DNA from: Ktedonobacter racemifer DSM 44963 | Lineage (GTDB): Bacteria; Chloroflexota; Ktedonobacteria; Ktedonobacterales; Ktedonobacteraceae | Assembly: GCF_000178855.1 (NCBI RefSeq) | Contig: NZ_ADVG01000004.1 | Span: forward strand, 2,356,001 to 2,420,000 | Length of the DNA: 64,000 nt | Reading direction: 5' to 3' | Shown: positions 1 through 9,166 of the stretch, in pieces | Layout: each line of letters starts with the position of its first letter | Numbering within the stretch: position 1 is the stretch's first letter | The notes under the pieces: generated by a model | Told to the model about the DNA's origin: nothing | The model's input: the letters and a program-made list of their open reading frames with translations, nothing else | The model's database searches: none | Translations under genes and position numbers: made by a program

Positions 1-1488
1 TGGTATGCGGCACAGCAGATGAGCGGCGAAGCAATCCAGCACGCGCTGCAGGCGCACGAGTGGTCCTGGGCAGCGTGGCTTCTGGAACAGATCCACAGTC
101 AGGGCATCTGGAGCCGGTTCAAGGATGAACTGCACCCGTTCTGGATGGAGCAACTTCCCCGCGAGGTCGTGCGTGAGCGACCTCGTTTGTGCCTGGCCTC
201 TGCTCAGCGCCTGTTCTGGGTCGCTCCTCCGGGGGTCACCGAAAGCTGGGTGCGTGATGCCAGACGTGCCTGGACACGAGCCCATCAGCGGGAAGAACAG
301 ACAGGCCAAGTGCGAGGCAGATACGAACCAGAGGCACCACTCCATCTCTTGGGGGAAATCGCCACATGGCATGGCTTGATTGCCAGCTTGCATTATGGGG
401 ATGCAGGAGCAACACAGGCTTTCTGCCAGGAGGCGCTGACCCATCTTGAGGAGCAGCAATGGGCGGCCCGGGTCTATGTGACGTTTGCCCAGGCTCGGGC
501 GAACACCTCTCAGGGAGATCTCGAGCGTGCTCTGCAGCAGGTGCAGGCGAGCTTGAACCGGATCAAAGCGGAAGGGGATCGAGAGTTCGAAAGTCTCTAC
601 TTATTCGAGGTAACACTGCTAATGACGATGGCAGGCAAACTGCGCCAGGCATGGCAATACAGCGAACAAACGATCCACACGCTTCAAACCCTTGAGGGAC
701 ACCAACCAGCTCAATTATGCTGGCCCTATACCTTTCAAGCAAGGATCTTGCACGAGTGGAACCGGTTAGAGGAAGCCCAACCCCTCGTCGAACAGGCGAT
801 CCAACTGGGCGAACAGGCCGAAATGCTGGCGTTTTTACCCCTCGCCTATACCCTGTTGTTGCGGATTACCCTCTCGCAAGGGAAGTTGGAGGAAGCCAGA
901 AAAGTCTCTCAGCAGTTGGAATACGCCTGGAGAATGATGCCGTCGCCCTATCGCGTAGCGCTCTGGACTTGCGTCGATCAGATGCGGTTCTGGCTAGCAT
1001 GTGGCGATCTGGAACAGGCACGACGCTGGGTGAGTGATCTGCAGTGGAAAGCGCCGCTGGTTTCTCCACTGGCGCGGGAGCGGCAAAACGTGGCGTTCGT
1101 CCGCCTGCTGCTTGCCGAATCCCAACCAGAGTCTGCCTTGAACCTGCTCACGCTCCTGGTGAAACAGGCAACGGCCACGCAGCGGTGGTATCATGTGCTG
1201 GAAATGTGGCTCTTGCAAGTGCAGGCATATCATCTGCTCCAGCGACAACAAGATGCGTTGTCTCTGCTTTCGCAAGCTGTGCACCTGGGTGCAGCAGAAG
1301 GCTACATCCGTTGCTTTGTAGACGAGGGGCCACTTATGGCTGCATTGCTCCCCCAACTCAGAAAACAGAACCCCCAGGCGGAAGATCTCCCGTATCTGGA
1401 GACGCTGTTGTGTGCGTTCAACCAGCAGCCGATGCCCCGGCCGACGCATCTGAAAAAAAAGCTATCCTCGAGCTTACAACCGTTGCTA

Positions 1489-2675
1489 GTGCATAATTAC
1501 GAAACCTTTTCGGAAAGAACAAGATGTGGCTCATAGGAACATCCAAAGTAGGCACAGACTCGTGCGGCAAGCTGTTTGGCGGTAAGCAGCCCATCATGTT
1601 CGACTACATTGCGTTTGGCATGGACCCATTTGGGCTCAATGGGATTGAGCCAAGGGCTTTTCGTGGGCAGAAACAAAGGCAGAATACGCACGCCCTTGCC
1701 CTCGGCTTTGACCAGGCTGTTGTGCTCTCTGATCCAGGTCCGCACCATCTTGCTCACGTGAAAGGAGGCATTATCCCAGATCAGCAGCCAAGAAGTCTTG
1801 TTTTGAGCTTGCAGTCGAGTGCAACACCACTCCAGAAATTGGGTGGTGATGGCGCTGACGGGGCGTCCGGTCACGAAGCGCAGCGACATCTGTTTGCGAA
1901 TCGGATCATCGATCGGTCCCTGTTGCCACAATACTCCATAACAGGCGAGAGCTTTGGGATCAGGATCATCTTTTTACCACGTCTGTTCCACCAAGCGCAC
2001 GGGTTGATCTTTCCCTTGCCAGGCGGACAGACGAGGAAGAGCGAACCTGCTCCACCACACCTCGTCCACAAACCCGATGACCCAGCCTGGTTGGGTGCTC
2101 GCCCAGGCCATCAGCCGATCGCGTGCGTTTTTTTTTGCTGGTACTGGGGGTCGGGGCTGGTAATCCAGTGTTTGGCACGCTTCCAATTGGTCCCTAAGCT
2201 TTGGAGCGCTCGGCGCACGCTCGCCACCGACGTTTTGTGGGGGATAATGCCCTGCTCGAAACTGATCTTGGCCGCCAGTTCCAAGGTCCACAGGCCACGG
2301 TCGAGTCCAAAGTCGTGGGGACTGCGGTGCAAGAGCGCTTTCAACCGCTCGGCCGCTTCGATGGTGAAGGTCGTTCGGAGTCGATGGGGACGCGAAGACC
2401 CCTCTTTGAGCACGGTGAGTCCAGCTATATTGAAGCCTTTGATCGCATTGCGAACGGTCTGGTCGTCGCAGCCCAGATACTTGGCGATAGCGGGGGCGCG
2501 CTCCCCACGGGCAGACGCGAGCAATATTTGGCTGCGTCGCAACACGAAGGCATTGGACGAACGCAACCCCGCCCGGATCTGGCTGTGTTCGTCTTTGGTC
2601 AGTGGTCGAATAAAAATGGGGGCTTTCATGCCCTCTATGATACCACATTTCCTATGACCTTTCGTCAGAATGCAC
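1489..2675 (-). mobile_element. IS630 family insertion sequence, 1187 bp, flanked by TA duplication
   Basis: The ends are inverted repeats: GTGCATAATTACGAAACC from 1489 and, reverse complemented, GTGCATTCTGACGAAAGG from 2675. TA dinucleotides at 1487-1488 and 2676-2677 match the TA target duplication of the IS630/Tc1/mariner superfamily. The element holds one transposase reading frame in pieces on the minus strand and is inserted in the LuxR gene. Confidence 0.9.
1497..2629 (-). pseudogene. IS630 family transposase, frameshifted and with one stop codon
   Basis: The N-terminal part (2629 to about 2130) carries helix-turn-helix regions (GERAPAIAKYLGCDDQTVRNAIKGF). The frame changes at a run of nine T on the plus strand (2128-2136, A9 in the mRNA), a typical site for -1 frameshifting in this family. 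The downstream frame gives FVDEVWW and, near the C-terminus, LLIWDNASFH and SPWLNPIEPKWVHAKR, the DDE catalytic region. A TAA at 1974-1976 (VEQTW*KDDPDPKAL) cuts this second frame. The frameshift may be programmed; the TAA probably makes the copy defective. Confidence 0.85.
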
Positions 2676-2881
2676 TAGACCCGCTGAGCGCGCGTGAACA
2701 GGACGTGTTACACCTGCTTACACGCGGCGCCTCCAACCAGGACATTGCGGAAGCATTGACGGTTACAACCGACACAATTAAGCATCATGTTGCGAACATC
2801 CTCAGCAAACTCGAAGTCACCAACCGCACGCAGGCGGTCGCACGAGCACGGGCTCTTGGTCTCCTTTCCCAAGGGGAGTAA

Positions 2882-3515
2882 ACCGATCTCGCTTGCAAAA
2901 AAATGCGCCCCAGCTTTTTCGGTTGCCTTGCGAAAATGAAGCGAAGCAAAATAATGTGCATTTAAACATAGTATCAGTGCAAAACGCGTGAGGGGCGTAC
3001 TGCTTTTCTCGGTGAATGCTTCTGATGCTGGAGCCATATGCCTTCTTTGGCTGCACTTCATGAAGAGATGCAAAATTGCCAAGAACAGTTTACGATCCAC
3101 GCGAAACCGCCGCAAATCTCGATTCTCGCTTGTTTCCTCTCCTTCGGGGTCTTCATGGGAATGTTTCGGGCGTCATTCTCATGACCATCTTCCCTGAGAT
3201 CGTGCTGAAATCGCGTGCCTTTTTCTCTCTCAAGAGGAAGTATATCTGAGATAGGCCAGAAATGCGACCTTTTTCAGGCATTTCTTGGCGCATTCTCCAA
3301 GTATCTTGGCGAATGTGTTGCGGAATCTGACGCGTAAAGAGAAATGGAAAACGGCAACAGCGTCCCTTGCGATGCTACGCCAAATTATGAGAGAAGCCGA
3401 TTTGCTGAACGCGCCTGGTCGCGTGGCAGGTTATCTGGAAAACCGTGTTTTTGTCCCGATAAATGACAACATCTCTTGTTGTTGAATCTGCTGCTCTATC
3501 GTACCCCCGTTTCGG
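2882..3515. other. Intergenic region without a convincing gene
   Basis: 634 bases between the LuxR remnant and the lipoprotein gene. Apart from one weak small ORF at 3038-3184 no coding, RNA or repeat signal stands out. Confidence 0.5.
3038..3184 (+). CDS. Possible 48-residue small protein with hydrophobic C-terminal half
   Basis: ATG at 3038 is preceded by GGAG only four bases away. The product begins MPSLAALHEEMQNCQEQF and ends in a hydrophobic stretch (ISILACFLSFGVFMGMF) that could be one membrane helix. No family is recognised. It could be a chance ORF or the remnant of a larger gene. Confidence 0.25.
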   Translation: MPSLAALHEEMQNCQEQFTIHAKPPQISILACFLSFGVFMGMFRASFS

Positions 3516-4160
3516 TTACATGTTCATGTTCCACACACAGTTTTGATAGACGAAAATATCCAGGACAAACCTGTCCGCATTCTTGTGAAAGACAATGGTG
3601 TCATCACCACCTTGGTTGAAATCGCTATCTTGTACAGCACCGGATGGCGTGAATTTAAGGCAGTAATTTCTGGTTGTATCGAAGGTCCAGTTCTGGGGGC
3701 CGGTTACACTTATCCAGGTGACAATATTGTTAGTATCCTGCTTTGTGCCAACGATGATATCGGACCCATCGTTAAATGTCGTATACACGACTGGCTGACC
3801 ATATTTGCCAACGAAGTCCGAGACTGGCCCACCTATATGTGGCTGACCATCTGTCGCATTCATTTGAGGCTTCTTGGTTGGGGTTGGGGTGGGAACGCTG
3901 GTTGGGGTCGCGGTAGGAACGCTGGTTGGGGTTGTAGAGACCGCTGTACCTGGAGCACTGGTAGTCATGTGTTGAGTAGGGGTTGGGGGAACATTGGTAG
4001 CCGAGGCAGTTCCGCAACTACACAACAGTAATACCACAAGCAACATACCGCAGCCTAGCCCGATCATTTTCATAAGTTTTGTTTGGACATTGTACCACTG
4101 GTGGGATGAACGATGGCGTCGCGTTGGTGCGACAGACTTGCCAGAAGATGAATGGTGCAT
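3516..4160 (-). CDS. Predicted lipoprotein with Thr/Pro-rich linker
   Basis: The start at 4160 (MHHSSSGKS) is chosen because GGAGAG lies ten bases upstream; a later ATG at 4073 (MKMIGLGC) would give a shorter signal peptide. A hydrophobic segment (GLGCGMLLVVLLLCSC) ends in a lipobox with the cysteine as lipid anchor. A long P/T/V linker with repeated TPTSVPT units follows, as in surface-exposed lipoproteins of Gram-positive-like and Chloroflexota cells. The globular C-terminal part (about 125 residues, GGPVSDFVGKYGQPVVY onward) is not assigned to a family. It is monocistronic in appearance and its function is unknown. Confidence 0.75.
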   Translation of the reverse strand: MHHSSSGKSVAPTRRHRSSHQWYNVQTKLMKMIGLGCGMLLVVLLLCSCGTASATNVPPTPTQHMTTSAPGTAVSTTPTSVPTATPTSVPTPTPTKKPQMNATDGQPHIGGPVSDFVGKYGQPVVYTTFNDGSDIIVGTKQDTNNIVTWISVTGPQNWTFDTTRNYCLKFTPSGAVQDSDFNQGGDDTIVFHKNADRFVLDIFVYQNCVWNMNM

Positions 4161-4471
4161 CGATAAAGCTCTCTCCGGGTTTATTGATGAGTATATATGA
4201 CGGGCGCGCCTTTGGCAAGCCTCGAGGCGCTCTTGTGGGACAGGGGGCAGAACCAATGACAATCGCACGGCACGTGGGTTAGAGAAGGCGCATTGACTTG
4301 CTGCAGCCTGCGTTGGTCGCGCAACATCTTGCTTGTTGCCGCTATCCAGATCATAAGAATAACCAGGGGTCCCTTGTGCATACGCTGGGTGGGACTTGAT
4401 GACACGATCCTCGGCGCGTGTCCCCTGGTCTTCTGATCGGCCTTCAGTATATCAACTGAGACAAGACAGGT
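4161..4471. other. Intergenic region, nothing recognised
   Basis: 311 bases between the lipoprotein start and the end of the minus-strand replication operon. No gene, repeat or strong terminator was seen. Confidence 0.4.
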
Positions 4472-4840
4472 TCAGAACTCCATAGTGCTCAGGTCGATCT
4501 CGTCGCCTGCGTGTGGCTCAGGATAGCCCAGCTCGTTGTACTTCTTGAGCACCGCCAGGATATCCTGCGCCAGCGGGGAACCGTCGATTAGGCCGATTTC
4601 AATCCGGTAGATCTTGGTGTCTGCCTTGACTGGCAGAGGGACAGAGATATCTGTGTAGATCAGGTGCTCTTTACTTTCGTAGGTATTCGTCTCGATCTTC
4701 TGAACTGCGGCATCGTTGAAGATGCTCAGTGCCTTCACTCCAAGTTCGCTGGCCTCTCGTTTTCGGCCCTGGGTCCCAAGCATTTTCGCGTCTCTGTAGA
4801 GGCCCTGAACTGTTTCAAGCTTTTTGTTTGTGAGTTGCAT
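4472..4840 (-). CDS. Hypothetical protein, last gene of the helicase operon
   Basis: The 122-residue product starts MQLTNKKLETVQGLYRD; GGAGGAG lies about nine bases before the ATG at 4840. The N-terminal half is helical (KKLETVQGLYRDAKMLGTQGRKREASELGVKAL) and the C-terminal half is acidic with a possible beta part (YRIEIGLIDGSPLAQDILAVLKKY). Its start overlaps the end of the upstream gene by 26 bases, which indicates co-translation. No family is recognised; from its position in the operon it may be an accessory replication or recombination protein. Confidence 0.65.
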   Translation of the reverse strand: MQLTNKKLETVQGLYRDAKMLGTQGRKREASELGVKALSIFNDAAVQKIETNTYESKEHLIYTDISVPLPVKADTKIYRIEIGLIDGSPLAQDILAVLKKYNELGYPEPHAGDEIDLSTMEF

Positions 4841-5060
4841 TGCCTGTTTCTCCTCCGTCAATTTGCTTCCATGCCTCAAGTATTGAGTCGAGCTGGTCTT
4901 TTGTAAACACACGTGTTTGCAGCCGCTCGCGCGTGTGCTTGACCAGGATGTGATATTTACCGCGCTGTTTTGCCCCTTGCTCCGCGCTGGCTTTAATACG
5001 AGGGAGGGCGCTGGCTTTGTCAGCCAGGCCCTGGGCTTCTTCTTGAGTAAAACTACGCAT
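4815..5060 (-). CDS. Small basic hypothetical protein in the helicase operon
   Basis: 81 residues, MRSFTQEEAQGLADKASALPR..., rich in Lys/Arg, with a central stretch (AKQRGKYHILVKHTRERLQTRVFTKDQLD cut here for description) that could bind nucleic acid. AAGGTG lies ten bases upstream of the ATG. It begins directly after the helicase stop at 5062 and overlaps the next gene, so the four minus-strand genes look like one transcription unit. No family is recognised. Confidence 0.65.
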   Translation of the reverse strand: MRSFTQEEAQGLADKASALPRIKASAEQGAKQRGKYHILVKHTRERLQTRVFTKDQLDSILEAWKQIDGGETGNATHKQKA

Positions 5061-5061
5061 T

Positions 5062-8000
5062 TTACGCTGTCACCTTCTGTTTCGCTTCGCGCCGCTTTTT
5101 GAATTGCTCAATTTTCTTGCCAATGGCCTCAGATGCCTCTCCACGAGACCACATACAATGGCCTTCGTCATCCGTCGGATAGGCGACGTGATGTTTGTTC
5201 AGGAAGGCCATTTGTTCTTCGGATGGCGGGTTCAGGCGCCATGTAGCATTGCGGTCGACCAACATGACCGCTTTGGGATCGTCACGGAGCTTGAGGGCCT
5301 CGCTCTCCGCGAAGTTTTGTGCCCAGTCCAACGGTAGCGCCCTTTTTGACCACCATTGCTGTTCGTAAGCAGGCGCAAGCCTAGCCGCGACCTTCCACAT
5401 GTTGGGGGCGTCTTTGGCAGGAATCAGCGCAATGCGATGTTTGAGTGCGCCAACCTCGACGACCCAATACCCGTGCTCATTCCGTTTCCAATCAAAGTGC
5501 TGCAGAATGTTGAGGACGATGTCCTTATCGCGTTGCTTCTGCTTGATCTTGCGCTCTTTCGGGTCGTCGCTCTTAGCCGCCTTGCGCTTCTCTTCTTCAT
5601 CCTCTTCGCGGGCCAGCATATCCAAGAGCGACTCCTGGTCGCGCAGCTCCTTCCCGATGGCCTGCGCCAGCGTCACAGGTTGCAGGCGATGGTTGAGGAT
5701 GTTATCGGTGATATCGAGCACCACACAATCTGATTTCCCAGGAGCCAGGCGCACCCCGCGTCCGATCTTTTGCACGACCAGGGCGCGCGATTTGGTGGGC
5801 CTGGCCAGGATTATGCAGGAGGTTATAGGGCAATTCCCAATAATGGCAACTTTGCCCTGCCGCCTTGTGATGATTGTGCTATTCTTGTTGCGGACACACC
5901 AGACAACTTCATTTTCTTGTGGATCCTCTAGTTGTATACGTGCGCTTCTTTTGTCTGAAGGGGTAGAAGTAATCCATTGAGCATCACGTATGGTTACTCG
6001 CCATACCTTTGTCCCTTTTGGCGTGATCACTTGTGTGCAGGTGGTAGCTAATCCTCTGATCACAGCCATATGCGTGTAAGCATTAGCTTTCCCTTTGTTT
6101 CCACACCATAGCCATCCTGCTTTATTTCCCTGACAGGAGCCGTCGCCCTTGAGCATTTCTTCCCAGAAGATGAGAAATTGTCTTTTATCCATGTTGTGGA
6201 GTAATGGAGAGACTGTTTTGCTTAAGTAAGGAGCATACTTAAACCATCCATTACGACGGACTGTACCTGTTCCCTTTGGAATATGAAATTCATGCAGAGG
6301 CAAATTATTGGGGCCTCCGAACCCTTTGATATTAACCCTAATGCGTTCACGAAAATCTAATCCTAGCCTCTGGAGCAAGTCTCGTATCTCGTTATGGTAA
6401 TCCTTTGATTGGCAAATTGTTACGCATCCGTTGTGAAAACCACCATCAGTCATAAATCAGGCGATGAAGCGTATTTCGTCGTCTGTAAGTGGCAAGCCGG
6501 GCAAGCCCTCAAATTCGCCTGCAATAGGTAGAGCATATGAACTTTTCCTGTTTGCAAGCTGTCTACCTGTTTTTGTTAACCATGTTTGTGATAACGCTCC
6601 ATTTTTGCCAGGATCGCGATACTTGATGTGAAATTCATGGCCCTCAGTTGTTCGAATATTGACATGTTGGCTTTGAATGGTTGCCATCTGCTCTCCAGGG
6701 TGAACCGGGCGTTCTATATAACTAAGCGCAGGGGTTATTTCGATCTTCCCAGTTTCCCGATTAAGCGAATACACATCTGTCCCTTTTTGTATTCCCCCTA
6801 TTCCTTTCCATCCTTGGGGAGTAAGGATCTCAGTTTCCCGGTCTAAGCAGTCATAGCCCTCTGTGAGCACCTGGACGTTGCAAATCCCTTGCAGTTTGCC
6901 CGTTTCAAATGCTTGGAGCGTTTTAACACGGTCCTCTGAATCCATATCACCAGAAACAACGCCCGTAGAAATGCCCGCCTCATTAAATGCCGCGCAAATG
7001 TTATGCGCATGCCTTACAGTTACTCCAAAGCACAAGAACGGCCTGCCACTGGCGTACTCCTGGTAGGCCTCAACAATCCTGCTATTGCGTTCTGGATTGT
7101 CGATGGCGATCTCCAACTCGTGTTCGTTGTAGTCGCCGCCAGTGGTCTTGATCTGGTCCAGGTCCGTCTTTGTGCGGACCAGGATGGGCAGGATGTTGGT
7201 CAGAAAACCTTCGCGGACCATGTCCGTGATGTACGCGCTATAGATAGGCTCGTGGTCGACGATGGGCTTGCCATCGAGCCTATCCGGTGTGGCGGTCACA
7301 AACAGACGGAACGACCAGGGTAACACATCGAGCACGGTCTGGTATCCTGCCGCGGCTACGTGATGGCAGTTGTGAACTACGAAGCCGTTTGCTACATAGG
7401 TATGGAAGTCTTCGACTTCGAAATTGTAGACATAACCGTCTTTACACAGTCCTCCAAATGTTCCATCACTTCCAGGTTCGTAAACCTCAATACGGCCCAC
7501 TTCTGCCCAGTAAGAAACTGTGTTTTCTTGACGTCCTGCGCTTGCCTGGCTAGCGTAGAGTGAGATGCTCCGTCCACCTCTATCGCTATCTTTAGCAAGG
7601 GGTTGGCTATGTCGATTTTGTAGCTGGTTGGATAGTGAAAAGGATTCTTGCGCGGGTGACCAGTTTTGATCACATATTCCATCTGCCAGTGAAGCGCCTC
7701 CGCTAGCATTTTCTGTGGAACTGTTGGACCCTTGCCATTTCCGCCTCTGACCCTGGGAGAGTGCCCTATGGCCTTGATTGTCGCTTGCATCTTCAGGCGC
7801 GCAGAGTCTTTCTTCATAGGGTTGTTGGCCTTCATCCTGGCTGAAGCGTACTTTCTGTTTGTCGCTGCCATCATTACAGATGACATTCGTGCGCGCGCTA
7901 TATTGCTGCAATCCTTGGAATAGTAAACATTTCTCTTGGCCCTCCAACTGTCCACCTGTGATTTCTTCGTCAGAGTAAATGTTTCCCCGCAATTGGCGCA

Positions 8001-8742
8001 TGTTGTTGATATTTCTATCATGTAAAAGCTTCTCCCCCAGGATAAGTTGATCTGCGTTTTTCCAGCCTGACTGTGTGTAGAAAGGGTGGTTTGGAGTGCA
8101 AACTACAGAATGACGACCACTCGTTATTTTGAGCAGTCGAGAGCCAACGACACGGCGAAAGGTACGTACTACCTTCTTATGTGCGAATGTGCCTGTTGTC
8201 TCATCAAAAGCGGTAACCAGGTCTCCAGCCTTGATCTGTTCAATGGGCTTGCCGTCGATTAGCGTCCCAGCAGGGAAGCACTCATCGACGATGACGAGCT
8301 GATAGTTGAAGTCGCGCAGGCTCTTGAGATGCTTTGGGCGCGAAACCGTGGCAATGCTGGCCACCGTAACAGGCGCGCCGTATTCCGCGATGCCACCACC
8401 GACGAGACCGATCAGCTGGTGCGGGTCGATCATGTGGTATTTGTCGCGCGCCTGGTTCAAGAGTTCCTGTCGGTGTGCTAATATAAGGGTGCTAAGGTTC
8501 TTCTGCCGCGTCGCAAGAAACTGGCGGATCTCAATCTCTATGCTTGCGAAAATCACCGTTTTGCCGCCTCCGGTTGGTAAGACGACCAGGGCGGTCTGCA
8601 AACGCGCCAGTTCCTGCTGGCGCGCTTCTGAAGCAGTGATCTCTTCGCGGGTGTGTAAGGTGAGAAATGCCCAAAAGTTCTTGAATTGGCTGACAACCTT
8701 CTCGACACATTCGGTTTGATAGGGCCTTAGCTGAATCTCCAT
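5062..8742 (-). CDS. Superfamily 2 DEAD/DEAH-like helicase carrying two inteins, interrupted by one TGA
   Basis: Extein parts carry the SF2 motifs: LPTGGGKT (motif I, residues 55-62), VDE...CHH (motif II, split by intein 1), TATP (motif III), TEGYD...CP (motif V, split by intein 2) and QKIGRGVR (motif VI). Removing 304 and 339 codons leaves a helicase of about 583 residues, similar to phage- and plasmid-encoded RecQ/RadD-like unwinding enzymes. The ATG at 8742 follows AGAGGAG. A TGA at 6457-6459, within intein 2, stops the frame; translation could restart at the ATG at 6453, six bases on. So the gene is either dead, read through, or expressed as two halves. It sits in an operon with an HTH gene upstream and two small genes downstream. 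Confidence 0.85.
5833..6849 (-). other. Intein 2 with LAGLIDADG endonuclease, inserted in helicase motif V, broken by TGA
   Basis: It begins with Cys (CLDRETEILTPQGWKGI), has block B TTEGHEF, and ends VAIIGN followed by extein Cys-Pro (TEGYD|CPITS). The penultimate residue is Gly instead of the usual His. Two LAGLIDADG-like motifs are visible: FIA*FMTDGGF, where the TGA at 6457-6459 stands where Trp is usual, and FWEEMLKGDGS. The TGA divides it into an N part of 130 residues and a C part of 207 residues starting at ATG 6453, close to where natural split inteins are divided. Confidence 0.85.
7369..8280 (-). other. Intein 1, inserted in helicase motif II (DE|CHH)
   Basis: 304 codons. It starts with Cys (CFPAGTLIDGKPIEQIKAGD, block A), has a block B-like CTPNHPFYTQSGW, and ends with block F (YNFEVEDFHTYVANG) and block G VVHN followed by the extein Cys of the DECH box. 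All splicing residues expected of a class 1 intein (Cys1, block B His, His-Asn end, Cys+1) are present. The middle 200 codons look like low-complexity Gln/Ser/Gly sequence in this frame because the same DNA encodes an endonuclease in another frame. Confidence 0.9.
7392..8021 (-). CDS. Homing endonuclease-like protein nested out of frame inside intein 1
   Basis: 209 residues in a frame different from the helicase/intein frame on the same strand. The ATG at 8021 has GGGGGAG ten bases upstream. An N-terminal Cys-rich segment (CANCGETF ... YYSKDCSN) looks like a zinc finger. The segment NNPMKKDSARLKMQATIKA resembles the NUMOD3 DNA-binding module, and YKIDIANPLLKIAIEVDGASH resembles the catalytic core of DUF559/Vsr-like PD-(D/E)XK homing nucleases. 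VRGGNGKGPTVPQKMLAEAL is typical of phage-borne members. The ORF begins after the N-terminal splicing blocks and its stop lies inside the C-terminal block F, so both frames must stay open for about 630 bases. The likely role is mobility of the intein. Confidence 0.85.
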   Translation of the reverse strand: MIEISTTCANCGETFTLTKKSQVDSWRAKRNVYYSKDCSNIARARMSSVMMAATNRKYASARMKANNPMKKDSARLKMQATIKAIGHSPRVRGGNGKGPTVPQKMLAEALHWQMEYVIKTGHPRKNPFHYPTSYKIDIANPLLKIAIEVDGASHSTLARQAQDVKKTQFLTGQKWAVLRFTNLEVMEHLEDCVKTVMSTISKSKTSIPM

Positions 8743-8769
8743 CCTTGTTTTTCTCCTCTTTGCCTTGCC

Positions 8770-8979
8770 CTACCGTTCGATGGCGATGTAGTCGCTGAAT
8801 GAAGGCGCGTCGATCAGGTACATCCCCTTGCCGTCATCCATTTTCTTCGCTTTTATAATGCCGGAATTGATGCGATCAATAATCATCCTGGAGGTAAGAC
8901 CGGTCAGGTCTCTCGCCTCGGGGACGGTCAGCGTTAGCCGTCGCGGCAGATCCTCTCTGGTGATTCTCTTTCGTCTCAT
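8770..8979 (-). CDS. Small helix-turn-helix protein, excisionase/MerR-like
   Basis: 69 residues with the pattern LTVPEARDLTGLTSRMIIDRINSGIIKAKKMDDGKGMYLI, typical of the winged HTH domain of excisionases and MerR-like DNA-binding proteins. It is the first gene of the minus-strand operon, directly behind the divergent promoter region. The leader AAAGGTTGTCAGC before its ATG is almost the same as that of the divergent SSB gene, so both may be translated or controlled alike. It probably regulates the element or assists recombination; the exact role is not known. Confidence 0.7.
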   Translation of the reverse strand: MRRKRITREDLPRRLTLTVPEARDLTGLTSRMIIDRINSGIIKAKKMDDGKGMYLIDAPSFSDYIAIER

Positions 8980-9040
8980 GAGCTGACAACCTTTCTATGA
9001 GTTTGTTTGTGTTCGTACGTAGTCATTTGAATACGTTGCT

Positions 9041-9103
9041 ATTATACCCGTTGACTTTATATGATGTCAATGGTATGATTACGACAACGTATGGATACAT
9101 ACG
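9041..9103. promoter_or_regulatory. Overlapping divergent promoters with CGTATG/CATACG operator
   Basis: Plus strand: TTGACT (9051-9056), 17-bp spacer, TATGAT (9074-9079), reading to the SSB gene. Minus strand: TTGACA (9065-9070), 18-bp spacer, TATAAT (9041-9046), a full consensus promoter reading to the HTH/helicase operon. The two -35 regions interlock. Downstream, CGTATGGATACATACG (9088-9103) is an inverted repeat with a four-base gap, a likely repressor site. Confidence 0.75.
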
Positions 9104-9166
9104 AATGCAAACAACAACATAGAAACTTTTTAAGAAGGTTAAAAAAAGAAAGAAGGTTGTCAGCAC

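Larger units (their letters stand above)
1..2881 (+). pseudogene. MalT-type LuxR family transcriptional regulator, 3' part, interrupted by IS630
   Basis: The reading frame is already open at base 1 (WYAAQQMSGEAIQHAL...), so the N-terminal ATPase part lies outside the window. Residues up to about position 1488 form a helical TPR-like domain as in MalT/LuxR regulators. The C-terminal LuxR helix-turn-helix (PLSAREQDVLHLL, then SNQDIAEAL) lies at 2678-2881, beyond an IS630 copy at 1489-2675. Joining base 1488 to 2678, that is removing the IS and one TA, restores frame exactly: ...LQPLLDPLSAREQDV. As it stands the protein ends inside the IS at 1536 without a DNA-binding domain, so it should be inactive as a regulator. 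Confidence 0.9.

Noticed and set aside
3543..4031. Plus-strand ORF rich in Gly/Trp (GWGRGRNAGWG).
   Set aside because: It is the shadow of the Thr/Pro-rich linker of the minus-strand lipoprotein.
7471..7900. Low-complexity Gln/Ser/Gly-rich segment of intein 1 as a structural domain.
   Set aside because: It is explained as the second reading of the nested endonuclease gene.
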